From CAUSWF01 sp963535465 (lineage in GTDB: Bacteria; Bacillota_I; Bacilli_A; RF39; UBA660), in NCBI GenBank assembly GCA_963535465.1, contig CAUSWF010000002.1:1-64000 (forward strand): a stretch of 64,000 nucleotides of DNA, written 5' to 3'. The notes beneath the pieces are model-generated. The model worked only from the letters and a program-made list of their open reading frames with translations, had not been told where the DNA came from and did not search any database. Both the position numbers and the translations under genes were made by a program. Shown here one piece after another: positions 1 through 14,298 of this stretch (the first letter of the stretch is position 1; each line of letters starts with the position of its first letter).

Positions 1-3000
1 GCTTATTTAGATCATTAGTAGATAATTGAGTATTAGATCTTTCTATTTCAATTAATTTATTTTTAATGGTTTCAATTAATGAATTTTTATTATCCTAATG
101 TATAATACTATCAACTATCTATTCTATTATAAATCTTTTAAATTTTTCTTTACTTCCTAATGCTTCAGCAGTATTAGATAATATCTATTCATACAAATCA
201 ACTGAATCTGATATTGCATTTTTAGCCATAATAGCTAAAGCTTTATACATTTTAGAAGATTTATCAAAAGAATAACCTCGTGCCACACAAGCTGACACAA
301 CCTAAGTCATAAGAGAAATTTCTTCAGAATCAGCTTCATGTTCTTTATCCAATTGAATACCAGCCTAACTCATATCAATTTGAAAATAATTTAATTTTCC
401 TACTTTTTTAATATAATCAAGGCTATTAATATTACCCATACCTTGTTTAACAGCTCCTGCTGTAGGAACATAATGGATATCACTGTGTTTTAAAGGTTGA
501 TAAACATCCTCCTAAGTTTTAATTTGTGTTTTATGTTTATTTGGATGTGCAGGATCCTTATAGTCTTTAAAAATACCTGTATTATTCATAGCTTTAACTA
601 CTGCTTCTCTAGAATATTCAGATTGTACAAATTTAGTACCATTAAATTCTAAAGAATTTATACCCCCAAACATATTAAACAATTTCCAGTTAGTATTTAC
701 TCCTTTAAAAGTATCCGTTAATATTTTAGAAGTTGGTTTATTATTTTCATCTACAGTACAATATTGCATAGTGTAATTATTATTTCCGTCATACGTTAAT
801 CCTATTACACGTCTAATTTGATTTGTAGATTCATCATAATAAGCATAAGATACTTTAGCATTTGCTACACCTTTTATACTAGATTCTTTAGTATTTGAAT
901 ATTGTATTTCTACAAACTGTTTAGGATGTAAAGTATCAAAGCCTTTAAGTACATTCCAATCAGTTAATGGACTTCCTTCTTCATCATACCATATTTTATC
1001 AGTCATATTCTATGCAAGAATCTTATGTCCTCGCATATTTTTCATAGATGCGTTAGTAATTCCAAAACCAGCAGTCTTAATAATACCACCATTTCCTATA
1101 GTTTCATCGTAAAAATGTATAAAAGGTTTTTTAATAATACCTGCCCTTGCTCCTCCTAATGAATTATTTTCTAAATCAATTAAAAAAGGATTTACGAAAG
1201 TAGCACCATCATGAACAGGCCAGGTACCTGAATCACCTCCAGCATCACCTAATACATTAGAAACTGTATCTATAATATCGTCTATAATTGCTATATTATA
1301 TCTAGAAGGAATACCGTTAAGTTGATTTAACTAAAATTCATGCATAGTAGCTGTATATGATACATGTCTTTTAGATTGTGCGTTAAATCTAGCATTTTCT
1401 TCCCAAGAAAGTTCTAATTTAGTAGGATTTTGATAATCTCTAAATGAAAATTTTGCAGGATGTGCTAAGTGAGTTCCTACACAAGCTGTTACAAATTCCT
1501 AACTAAATAAGTAATGCATTGCATTAAACTCTTTAAAACGTTCATTTAAGTTTATAGAATAAGGCTACTGTAATGCATCTAAATCGTATAAAAACTATTC
1601 AAAATTTATATAGGCATAATCCTCTTTTTTAAGAGTGTACATAATATACTTAGCAATTCTACCTGCCTATGTATTAGATGTTATGCTATAAGTAGTTCCA
1701 TTAAAAGTAAATCTTCCTAAAATTAACTTACCAGAATTATCATCTACCCAATTTTTATTTAAATTTTGAATATGATTATTTAATGTAGTATTATCAAGTA
1801 AATCTAGTTCAAAACCGTCCTTCAATAAATCACAAAAAAATTCCTACTCTCCTAATTTAAAATATTCCTATACTTTAATCGAATCACTAAAAATATCTCT
1901 TAAATACTTAGATGTCTTGTTTTCAGATAATATCTTAGTTCCTGCTAATTTATTAGCCTATTTATTATTTTCATAGTGCATATTAAGAGTTAACTTAATA
2001 TTATCTTTAGGATGAGTATAGTTCCATTCTCTTACTATCTCTTCAACAGCATCCTAAGGATTATACTTAATATATCCTGCTTTATTTAGATAGTCTATCT
2101 ACTTATTAAAATTATCAAATGTAAAATTCTAATAAAATAAACCATCTGTAATAAGTTCTGGTTTCTAACTAACTAAAATATCTCCTAATTCCTGAACTGT
2201 TTTTCCAAATACTACTTTACTAATATTAGGATCTAAAAAAGCATTAATTACTCTACTCCAATCTTTTTGAATATGTTCGTAAGATTGTTGATAGAAAGTA
2301 CCTATTTCATTTTGTATAATATATTTTATTCCTTCATGACCTAATGTATCTATAATCTAACTAATGGAATTTCCTTTACTAGTATTTAACTATTGTAAAC
2401 TCTATGTAAATTTATAATTATATCCAAATTTTGGTAGAATAGTAGCTAATTCTTTTTTAATATCATATCCACGAAAATATTTTTTACCTAAACTTTCTAA
2501 AGCTTCAAAATCATCATTAAATCCTATACTTTCATAAGCATATTCTTCTCTGATACTTGAATTACCTGTACTTTTAGCTAAATTAGTTAATATCTAATCT
2601 ATAATAGCCTATTTATTTTCAGATGTTATTTCAGTATCAGAATAAGAATTAATTATCATGTACTTTGTAGGTGCATTTATATTAATTTTCATTCTTCCAA
2701 TAAATCTTTTATCTGACATAATGGCTGGAATAAATCTTAATATCTATTCTCTATCAGCATGTTTATTTGGATTTAATGCTGCTAAATAATCATAAACTAA
2801 AGTAGCAAATTCAAACTCTACAGCTGTAAAATCAACATGGGATTTGTAATCTCTAGATGTTTTTGCTTCCTTCATTTGTTCTATGCCTAAAAATAAATTT
2901 TTATCAAAAATACTATAATGTTTAGACACAGAATTTTCTCTTAAGTTTTTAGTTTTAAACTAATAAGGATAAGATCCCAATAATCTACTTAAATTCTAAA

Positions 3001-5329
3001 TACTTGCACCATGACCAGCACCATCTTTTATCTAAGAAGCTGTTAATAAATGATCCATATAAGCTTCTATAGTAGCAAGCATTTTTATTATAGTAATAGA
3101 TTTACTATCAATTAAATTTATTTCATGTAATTCTGAATTAATTCCAGGTTTAAAATCAGTCGCATTCTAATATATTATGTCTATTTTAGCTTTCAAATCT
3201 GATTTAGTATCAAAATGTTTTCCTTTAGAATCAATCATAAGTTCGTTAGATATTGCTATATTTCCTACTATATTAGAAGTAAGTTTTAGCATATCGTAGT
3301 AACAAGTAGGTAAATCAAAAAATTCTTTACCACTTATATTAGTATAAGCTTCAGTAAATTGTACAGATTTAATATTTTTACCTATTATAGACTGTATAAA
3401 TTCTGCTACTTTATCTAGTTCTTCTGAAGATAATTTAGTAAATACTTCTTTAGTTTTTTCTCCCTAATATAGTATATTATCATAAGTATATGATAAATTA
3501 TTGCCATATATAGAATTATAGACAAGTAATTCTTTACCATTACCTAAATCTAATTTATATTCAGTTCCTTGTAAATTAAAAGACTTTTCTGTAGAAGTAT
3601 GTATTATTTTTAAGTTTAAAGATTTTTTTAAAGTAGGATAATCTATTAAACTAAATGTATTCTAAGAAGATATACTTCTTATTAACTAGCTTTGTTTATT
3701 ACTAATAGTACTATCTTGCAAACTTTGTCCTTTAATACTATCTGATCTTAAATCTTCAAAATACTAAGCTAAATCGGCAGAAAATATAGAATCTATAGAC
3801 TATGTTATATAAGCTAAATAATTTAAAGACTTATGTCCATCTTTATTAATAGCTTCTAATAATGATCCTTTTCCATTATATAAGTTTCTATTAATAGTTT
3901 GTATAGTATCTTTATCAGTAGGAGAGAATGTTCCCTATTTTAATCCTAACTATTTATATAATTCAGAATCACTCAAAATATAGAATATATCTCTAGTATA
4001 AGCTTCTGGATTTAATCTTATTAAAGTAACTAAATCCTAAAAAGATTCTACATTCTTAATATGTTGATATATTTCAAAAGCTTTATCATCACCTCTCAAT
4101 AATAAAGTATCTTTAATTTTATCAAAATTAGTTACATCATCTATAGTAGGTTTTACAACCATTAATTTTTTAAGTTTGGCTGTAATAAAATGATTAAAAT
4201 CATTAAAAGATAAATAAGCATTTTCAACTAAATCTCCATTATATGTATATTTAGGTAAAGAAGTTATAATAAATTTAGTTACATTATTAATTTCTTTATC
4301 TAAAAATATTTCATCAGTACTTCTCCACGTACTGTATAATTTAGTTCCTTTAGATGTAAGACTAAATCTTCCTTTTTTAAACTAAGGTATATTTGGATCT
4401 ATAGATATAACTTCTTCAAAAATAGAATTAATAAAAGTATCAAAATTATTTAATAATACCCATGCATTATATGCTTTAATACGATTCTATGCCTTTTGTC
4501 TATCCGCTGAATTTTTATTAGTATCAACAGTATACTGTATAAGACTTTCTAAATTGCTAGGTTTTTCAAATAACTGTCCAAAATACTTAACAACTTTATA
4601 ATAACTAGTAGGATTAAGTCTAATTATTGCTTTACTACCATCAACATTTACACCTCTTAATAAACGATGTATTTCTGCATAATCAGTTTCATTATTTCTA
4701 CTAACTAGTTTATTTAAAGTAAAATCAGTAATTATACCTCCCTAAGAATAAATACTTCTAATATAGTCAAGAATAGTCTTAAATAATTCATTCTGTCTAT
4801 TATATACAGCTGTATCTAAATCATTTGAATTTTTACAAATACGAGTACGTTGTGTATCCACAAATAAGAAAGAATTAACAGCAACATTTTTAGCAAAATT
4901 TGTAAATAACAATTTAGCTTTAGCAGAATAACCGAAAGCATCTTGCATGAAATGATTTTCATACTTCTATTTTAATTCTTCTTCCTCTGATTTCTTGCCA
5001 AGTAAATCATCAGTTTTCTTTAAAGTATCTAATTGTTTAGCAATTTTATTATCAGTTTGAAACCAAGAAAGCAATTCATCTTCACTGATCATATTAGTAT
5101 CATCATCCAAAACATCTTGGAATAAATCAAGAATAGATTTTGCTATATTTGGTAATTCTTGCATATCTATAATATACTTATCTTTAATATCTTTCATTAT
5201 ACCTTTTTTAAATTGCTGTATTATCTAAGTATCAGATTTTCCTTTTCTGTTGTCGTCAATATTTTGGATTAAGGTGTCGATTCCCTCTAAGAGAGAACCG
5301 CCACCATCCCAAGCGCATTTTCCTGTCAT
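1..5329 (-). CDS. Giant protein resembling crAss virion RNA polymerase (C-terminus outside window)
   Basis: 1776 residues are present; the frame is open through position 1. It begins MTGKCAWDGGGSLLEGIDTL in a TAATG overlap with the helicase gene. The first 1300 residues are mostly helical and without recognised motifs. Residues about 1365-1420 contain PVHDGATFVNPFLI followed by GGARAGIIKKPFIHFYDET and GGIIKTAGFG, like the first double-psi barrel of two-barrel RNA polymerases (D-G and Lys motifs). Near 1650 is YFQIDMSQAGIQLDKEHEAD, then ISLMTQVVSA. The DxDGD metal-binding loop of the second barrel is not in the window; it would lie further along. The injected polymerase of crAss-like phages drives early transcription. 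The match is by eye and needs the missing end to confirm it. Confidence 0.6.
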
Positions 5330-8300
5330 TATAATAAATTTATTATTGTACTATCACATCTATTCTCTTGTACTATATCTTCTTCTGTATTGTTTTTAAA
5401 ATAATTTCTAAGTTGCTCCTGTAATGTAGCATCGTTAGATTTTATTTCATTTGATTTATTTTCTCTTAAAGCTTCTGGAGTATTTTCTCGATAGATATTT
5501 ATATATTCCTATATTTTACTTAAAGCTAGCTATCTCAAAGTTTCTATATCATCGGTACTACTTATCTATTGTTCTATGTTTAATAGTCTTTCGCTAACAT
5601 TTCTATTTACATTTTTAGATAATCTACTAGCAAACTATACTACTTCTGTAGGAGATCCTAAACCTTTAGTAATGTAAAGTACGTCTTCGTCAGATAAATT
5701 AATATTAGGAAATGAAGTACTAACCATAGGTTTAGAACTTTCTTTAATTTCATCTAAAGTAATCTAATCATTATAAGTGTTTAACTCATATAATACTCCA
5801 TCAATTGTTACAGTACCATCTTCATTATTTTGAACATATCCATATAATAAATCATTTTCTTCTGTAATCTAAAAATTACCATTAGAGTCAATATAAGCAA
5901 AATTAGGTATAGTATCATCAGAATTAATATTAATACATAACTATTTAAAGGCCTCAGCTTCTAAAGCTTCTAACTATTCTTGAGACTATATAGAACTATA
6001 ATCTATTACAGGCAACTTATCTCCAAAATCTTCTTTAAGATCAGTATATACATTAGATGGCTTAAAACTTTCTACTTTCTAAGCACTATCACTTAATGTA
6101 AATTTTTTAACTCCTGTATAATAATCTCTAAGAACTAGTGGTCCTCCTAAATTATACCATTTAGCTGCACCTGTCTTATAAGCTTCTTCGGCTAAATCTT
6201 CTATTGACTTTTTAGGATCTTTAGAAAACTAAGTATAAGTCTAATTAACTACTTTGCTTAAAAATTCTTCTAAAGAAGATGTGTCTAAATAAGCAGAAGT
6301 AGTAATTTTATTTCCAACTTCTATATCTTTACCTTTAATAGTATATCCATTAATTTTAGCATAGTTAAAATCGCCCAAACTATGATCTGAATCTATTTTT
6401 ACGTTCTCTCTTATTTCATATTTAGAGCTATTAAATATAGCTCTAAATTCCTAAAAATCCTAACTTTCTACAAACTTAGATCCAGCTAATTTAGCATCAT
6501 AAGTATCTGGGAAACAAATATACCTAAGCATATATATTAAATTTCTTTCTACAGTAGTATCTTTTCCAAAAGAACCTCTACCCCAATTTTCTGTAGTATT
6601 TAATATCTATGTTCCTTTTTTATAATCACGACCGGTAGATTCTATAGAATCTATAGCTTGTTTAAACTTTTCCCAAGTTTCTTGATCAAAATATTCAATA
6701 ATTTTAGCTTTAATTTTCTATTCATCACTCTTTAATAAAGCTTGCCAAACATTATAAATAGTGTAATTATTTCCAGAAGGTCTTACTCCTTTAACGACTG
6801 AATCATTAAAAGCTTTTAATGTTTCTATGTAATCATCAAAAGATACTTTAGGAGGTAATACAAATAACTACTTAACTATTTTAGGATCATTTGGATTCTA
6901 TAACTAGTGTATATATTGTTCATACATTTGTTGTTCGTTAAGTTCTAAGTTATCAGTAAATAGTACAAAAGGATAACCTGCTGTATCTCCAAATTCTTTA
7001 GGACTTACAGGAACAGTTAATATTCCGTTTTCATCATTAATAGTAATAGAACTATTACGAGATATAAGTACTTTACTAACTCTAAGATTTGGCTAAGAAG
7101 CTAGTTCACGCAATGATATCATAGAATTAGGAACCCACCATCCATTTGACTACAAAAATCCAGTATCACCTGCATACTACACACCGTAATTAATTAAGGA
7201 TGTACCTGGCAACCAATTATCATCTAATTTATAAACAGCTGCCTAAGATAATAAATATAACTAAAATAAATTATGTAAATTAGGATCCCCATCCTTTAAA
7301 GCTAATTTTTCTGCTACTATTTTAACTACCCTATTAAACATACTTTTTATATTATTATCATTTAATACTGAATAAACATTAGGATAATAAGGTTTATCTT
7401 CATAAGTCTACAATCCTTTAGTAATAGGAGAATTTAAAGATAATATAGGAGTTTCAAATGTATAACCTGCACCATCAATAGCAATAGAAGCTACTATTTC
7501 TTTTCTAAAACTTTTTGAATGTTCTTTATCTAATACTTTATTAAATAAAGGTATTTCCTATTCAGGATCTTTAGCAAATCTCTAAAATTGTGGATATTTC
7601 TATGCTAAATCTGAAGGAATACTAGATTTTAACATAAAATCACAAGAAAGTCTATCTATAGGTAATCCAAATTCTTTGTTTATTAATATTTTAAGTTTAT
7701 TATTTAATTCCTACTTAGATGTAGCATATCTTATAATAGACTATATTCTGCTTAGAAGCTCTACAACTTTATTAGGATTATTTAAATAAATATTAGGGTC
7801 TTCTTTGCCAGCTAATGTAGCTAATTTAATAATACCATCAACTCCATCTATTCTATCTTTAATATTTGGATTTATTGGCACTAACTAACCTTCATGTATC
7901 TAATATCCACCCAAAGTTAAAGAATTAAATGAGTATAATAAATTCTATTTAATAGATTGAGGAACTATTACACTATCATTTGCTTTATCTACAACTTTTT
8001 CTACTTTATCCTAATTACCATTTAATTCATTTGTTTCAACTTCATCATCAATATCCTATTTTTCATTGTCTTTAGTATCATCTTGACTACTTAAATCGGG
8101 TAACTTATTTTTATCATCCTAAGGACTATTAAATTCGCTTAGTATATTATTAATAATACTATCTATATTAGGTAGTCCATTTTCAACTCTTTTATCACTA
8201 ATATATTGTAGTAACTTTTTATATAAGTCTTGACGTGTTTTTTCTTTATCTAAATCTGGAGTATTAGCAATTAATTTTTCTAATTCTTCATTTACTTTAG

Positions 8301-11300
8301 AATCAACGAAATCTTTTAACTGTTCTTCAAAAACAAATATCTATTTAGTAAATGTATCTATAGTTACCTACGTATTATTATTATCGTCTTTTTTAGAAGG
8401 TTTATTATTTTGAGGTTTATTAGTATCCTCATATTTAGTTCTTTCAATCAATTTTAAATTTTCACCTTCTACTTCTTCAAGAGCATGTTTAACTAATTCA
8501 GATTGGTGTTTAATATCTCCAGCAGGCATTGGCTCTAATTCTGTAGCCTCATCCATAGCTTTATTAAGTATATGATCATAAGGTCCTACTATCTAACTAG
8601 TTAATAATAAAGATCCTTTTCTTGCTCTAGTAATACCTGTATATAAAGCTTGCATAAATTCCTAACTACTCTAATTTTCACTAGGATCTAATTCTATTAC
8701 ATAATGATCACTTTCTAAACCCTATGAATTGCCACCCTAATGTTTCTAAAAAAAGTCTTTATATTTAGGAGAATTAATTAAATTATATAATTTTGTACCT
8801 TCTTTTTGATAAATATATCCTATTTTATCTTCCTCAGCAATAGTTCCGTTTGCCTATCTTTTAACAGTACTAATTAAACCATCAAGAGTTTTAGTTACTT
8901 CTTCTACATCAAAATTACCAGTAAGATCAGAATAGTTAACTATTTTGGTTCCACTTAAAGTATATTCTTTATCAAAGTTTTCAAAATAATTTAGCTTTAT
9001 TGAACCTTTACCTTCTTTGATAAGAGCTTCAATTGTATTTCCATTTACTGTACTTTGTGTGTTAGCTGTTCTTAAACTATTTTTAAGTCTAAAACTACGA
9101 GTTAACTATTTCCTATCAATAGACATTTTTATTTCAAATTGATTAGGAGTTTTTTCTGTCTATTTTGCCACCCAATTAGCAGCATTGGTATCTACTTTTC
9201 TTAATTCCTCTAAAGCATCTTTAATATCAAATATTCCTTTACCTTTAGCTGAAATTTGATTTAAATCACCTGCTGTAATTACAGATACTCCATACTTTCT
9301 AGCAAAATTATTAATTATATTCAACTCATTATCCGTAAATCTAGATACTTCATCTATAAAAATTACATTTGGAACATTACCTACAGATTTTATTTGTGCT
9401 TTAGGTACTAAATTTCCATTAGCATCAAAATCATAATGTTTTCCTTTTTCGTATTGAAGTACATCATTTACTCGTTCTGGATGTTCATAAGTACTAATAA
9501 ACTCTAATAATTCTTTACCATCAAATACTTTATCAGATTTAAGAGATAAATTTTTAGCTAATTTACTAGCATTAGCATGAGTATTATTAACTACCCAAGC
9601 AGACTGTGAAATCCAATCATTATTTATAATAGAAGCTATCATATTAATGACTGCTGCTGTTTTACCTGTCCCTGCTTTACCTTCAATAAATATAATATTA
9701 CTAAACTTAGGGCCTATTAATTCTTTCAAATATTTCTTACCACTTTCAGTAGCTAATAATTTAGCTACACCATCAACAGTATGCAAGTATTTCTAAATAA
9801 TCTAAGCTCTACCTTTAAAATCTTTACTATCAATAATAGAAAGCATTTTATTCTTAAGAGCCTCATTAAATGCACTAATAGTATTACCATTTACAACATG
9901 AGCTACTCCTAAATAAACTCCCATTTCCTAAGCAAAGATTGGAGCAATAGTATCAGATATATAACCTTTATAAGCATTATAAAAGTCAGAAGATTTTAAA
10001 GCTGCTCTTGCAGATAGGTAATAGTAAAAATCAATATCATCAATAGTATTAGTTTTATCAGAAGTTAATTCTGATTCTTTTGATTCAAATAGATTCCAGG
10101 TTTTTTCATCTATTAATTCTTCTATAGAATGATTACCATTTTCTATATTAACCTGATAAAATTCATAGATAGCATTATCCATAGCTATTCTATCAGCATA
10201 AAGCTATTCCATAGGAATATCTATATTATCCTAATCATTTTCACCTGGTTCTAAATTAAGTCCACTAAATGTTTTTAAATTAGGAAGATCTACAAACATA
10301 GATTTATCCCATTTATCATCTGGTAAAGCTCCTATTACTAATTTCTATACTTTTCTATAAAGATTTAAAGTACTTTGCACAGCAATTTTAGGTTGCATTA
10401 TAAGTTTAGAATTTTTATTCTATTCATGTAAAGTTAATAAAAAATTAAGTCTCTAACTTATTAAACGTAAATCAGATAATAATTCTTCTGCTTTTTCTCC
10501 TTCAATAGTAGGTAAATCTTTCCAAGAATCATCATTCTAATTTCCTTTATGTATATTATTTAAAGTAGCATTTACTCCAAATAAATCAAAATTCTATATA
10601 TAATTACCTGTATCAAATTTAGTAGCTATAGTATGTCCTACATTATCAGTACGCATACCTTGTATTAAAGCATGCATCATCTGTGTAGCTTTTATAGCTT
10701 GTCTTAATTGATATAATTTAAATTCATCAGAAATAGTAAAACCATTTAAATTATTTTTAAAAGCAGCTAAAATAGATTCTAATCCACCCTCTCCACCTAA
10801 TAAAGTATCAATAGTTACAGGATCTCCTGTTACATCGAGTATAAATTTATTAAGTAGTTGTTCTACAGGACTAACGCCTATTTTATTTATATTTTCTAAA
10901 GAATCATTTAGATTTTCTAATATCTACTTTAATTCTGGTAGTTTTTGCTTTAAATCATCTATAATAAGTTCATCATTTCCAAATGAATCATCTTCATATT
11001 CAGTCCAAGATTTTACTCCTAGTGCTTTATAGGCAGCTTCTTGTAACATCATAGGATCTTGAGAATTACTAGTATCCTATATATTACTATCTAGTTTTTT
11101 AATTTTTTCTTGTACTTGTTCAATTAAATTATTTAAATACTCTTTAGTAGCTCTATTAGACCAACCTCTTGCAATTTCTTTATTTACTAAATTAGGAATA
11201 ATTTTAGCCATGAATATATTTTGCATAAGATCCATTGCTGAATTAGCTTCTAAAGATAAAGCATTTATATCCGCCTATTTATTTTTATCAGTATAATCAT

Positions 11301-14298
11301 TATTTGTTTTTCTATTATTTATTTCTGTAAATTTGTCTTGGTAATATTTAGCTGTTTCATTTAATTTAGAATCATATTCATCAAGGATACTATCATCAAC
11401 GATACCTCTTAATAAAGATACAGATTCATTAGCTCTAGGGTTTAAAACGTGAATACCTCCATAAAGAAATGAATTTCCTTCTAATACATTAGCATTAACT
11501 GTTCTAAGTGTATCTATAGAATCATATATTTTCTTTACTATTTTCTGGGCTTGCTATGCTGAATCTAAATCTAATTTATATTGATCAATTATTCCATTTT
11601 CTCCTCCAAATACTTTTCTACTTAAAGCCAAGTATTGTGCTGCAGCTATTTGTACATCATCTGCTGCATCTGTTTTTAAATATGTCTAATATCTAGACAT
11701 TAAATCACTTTTTTCACTATCGGTAATAGTATCAATAGTTTTACCTGTCTAAGCCTATACAAAAGTTTCAAAAGTTACACCATCATTAAATTCTTTAAGT
11801 ATTTCTGGATTAGTTTCCAGTAAAGCAGTGGTCATAAAAGATGCTGCATTTTTACCGTCAGCTAAGTCTTTTACTTTCTATTGTTGTTCTTTATACTATT
11901 CTAATAAAGGCTGTAATCCTGCTTCATAATCACTATTGTTGTCATTAGATTCTCTTTTATCTTTATCAGAAAAAGAAGATTTATAATCTGATATTTGTTG
12001 TTTTAGTTTTACAAGTTTTGTTGTTTCATTGTTAAATGTTTCTAAGTATTTTCCAGCAGTTTTAGTCTACATTAAAGAAGAGTATTTAAGCTATCTTAAT
12101 GTAGCTTCATTTAATAAAGATTCATTAGAAACATTAGCTCCAGACTCATTAAGAGTAGTTTCTATTAATTTAATTTGCTGTCTTACAGCATTTTTAATAA
12201 TATCATTCTAATTATCTTTATCAGTACCTACACCATAACCATAAGTACCATCTTCATCTTGAACTAACTATGTAGATAAATTCTTATTTCCAAAGTCTAA
12301 TTTATCAAGAGCATCATATAACTAATCCTAGTTATTATTACGTACCATTGATATAACTTCTTTTACTGCATCGTCAGAAGATAAATTAGAATATGTTTTA
12401 AAGGTATTATAGTCCTAGAATACCGAGTGAGTGCCTCCTCCTATAAAACCTCCAATAAAGTTCATAGCATACCGAGTTTGCCACCCATTCATATTCAACA
12501 TGTCTTTCTACTTACCTCCTGTAATCCAGTTACCTAAGTCATGTGCTCCTCTGACTACATCAGCAAGTATTTCTTCAGTTACTTCTTCAGTACCTTCACC
12601 TAAAGCATTAGCAACATTACCAAGTACAGTCTTTTTAAATACTCCATTCTCAGAATTTTTAATAACATTATTAGAACCTGTGAAAATGTCTTTACCTATG
12701 TTAAACATTTTCTTCATAAGTCCTCGTTTTGCTTCTGTTGTAGCTGTCTGTTCTACCTCATTATTTAAAGCTTTAATACTACCATCAGCCATAGATTTTA
12801 CTATATTTTTAGCTATATTTCTCTATGCTCTTAATTCAGGTAATACCCATTCACCTATTCCTGTATTTAATAATTTAGCCTCAGCAGCTGCATATCCTAA
12901 TGTTAAACCTGTAGCTAGTTTATCACTTGCTCCAGCATTTTTAGCTTCTTGGTACATATCTTGAACAGTAATTCCTGTCATATATGTCTTAGATATGATT
13001 TCTCCAATTTTATAATATTGCTACATATAATCTTCTATCATTTTATTAGCAATCTACTAATTGTTCATCATAAGTTCTTTATTTTGCATATTTCTAGCAG
13101 CATCTTCTATACCTTCAAAATTCTTTAATTTTAAAGAAGAATTATCAAGTATAGCTTTATTTCCTTTATTTAAATCTGCAGTTATCTATGCAACTTTTTT
13201 AGCTTGATTTTCTGAACTAATACCAGTAGTACCTTTAAAAGCAGCAGGTGCATACTCAAATAAGAATCTTTGCTATTTTAACTAACCCATAGTGTCTCCA
13301 ATCATATTTATCATATTTTCCCAAGCCCAAGGATGTTCATTAGCATACTCTGATTGAGTATGGAAAAAATCAGTTTTATCAGCAAATCCAGCAAGTCTAT
13401 CCATAGCTGAATTATCACTAGAAGTTAGCATTTTACCAAATGTAGAAAACAATTTTAATCCTTGTTGTGCTACTGATAAACCAGCAATAACAGGTCCTAC
13501 ATAAGGAATATACATAGATCCTATTAAAGCTGCATTTTTAGCTATTGATCCAAAGGGACTCTTAGTAAGTCCATCACTATCAATAAAATCAAATTTATTA
13601 GCAAAAGAATCATCATCTGTAAGAATATCAGAAACATGAAGAGTTTGTTTTCCTTCTATGTTTCTTCCATTAGCTTTCTCATAATAATAAGTTCCTTTAT
13701 CATTAAGTTTATATTCTCCCTAATGATATACTATTTTATTTGGATCGTTTGTAGGATTACCTTTAGCATCTGCATTAAAATCCCATTGAGCAAGAAATTC
13801 ATTATCTCCAAATAAAGTTCCCCAGAAATTATTATTAGGAGCATTAGAATATGTACGAGTTACTGGATCCCATACTTGCTAAGTTTGAGCAATTTCAGCT
13901 CTTGATTTAGTTCTAGGTCCAGCTTTTCCTACTTCAATCATTGAATTAGTAACTCTATCTGGATTATATATTTGCTTTATTTCATAATCAGGAGTCCATT
14001 TCTTTTCAGAAGGTTTAGCAAATATATCCCATTTACTGGCTTTAGGAGATTCCTAAGCTAAAGCATTATATTGATTAATAGTGCTTTGATAAAATTTATG
14101 AAATTTTGAAGGACTAAATTGTCCTTGATTATCTTTAAATTGTTGTGCATTCTAAACTACTGGATTTTTTATATAATCCTATTCTGGCCTAATACTAGTA
14201 TTATTAGCAGTTATCCCAGATGCCATTAAATCTCCTAATGAAGCATCTGGGTTAACCATAGCTAAAGATACTAAATCATTTGCTTTATTGTTGTCCAT
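5329..14298 (-). CDS. Giant virion cargo protein with SF1 helicase domain (2989 residues)
   Basis: A single frame of almost 9 kb, crossed by many TAGs. Residues about 1510-1910 hold an SF1 helicase: motif I GKAGTGKTAA near 1540, motif II VIFIDEVSRF near 1647, motif III VITAGDLNQI, motif IV-type LTRSFRLKNS, and motif VI YTGITRARKGSL near 1888. The set resembles RecD/TraI-type helicases. Near 262 a hydrophobic segment, MYIPYVGPVIAGLSVAQQGL, may insert into a membrane. An acidic, Lys/Asp linker (KPSKKDDNNNTQ) follows the helicase. The last 1000 residues are unassigned. I chose ATG 14298, 14 bases before the upstream stop; earlier starts would read hydrophobic residues that are the shadow of the upstream gene. 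The stop overlaps the next ATG. Injected helicase is inference. Confidence 0.75.

Noticed and set aside
1..5329. Many apparent nonsense mutations, suggesting a degenerate pseudogene region
   Set aside because: All the internal stops are TAG. TAA and TGA occur only at gene ends, and the same pattern holds across the window, so recoding explains it.
12431..12964. A 177-codon open frame on the plus strand
   Set aside because: It lies wholly antisense to the helicase-bearing gene, whose frame is continuous and whose product has clear motifs. Other plus-strand frames are antisense shadows of the same kind.
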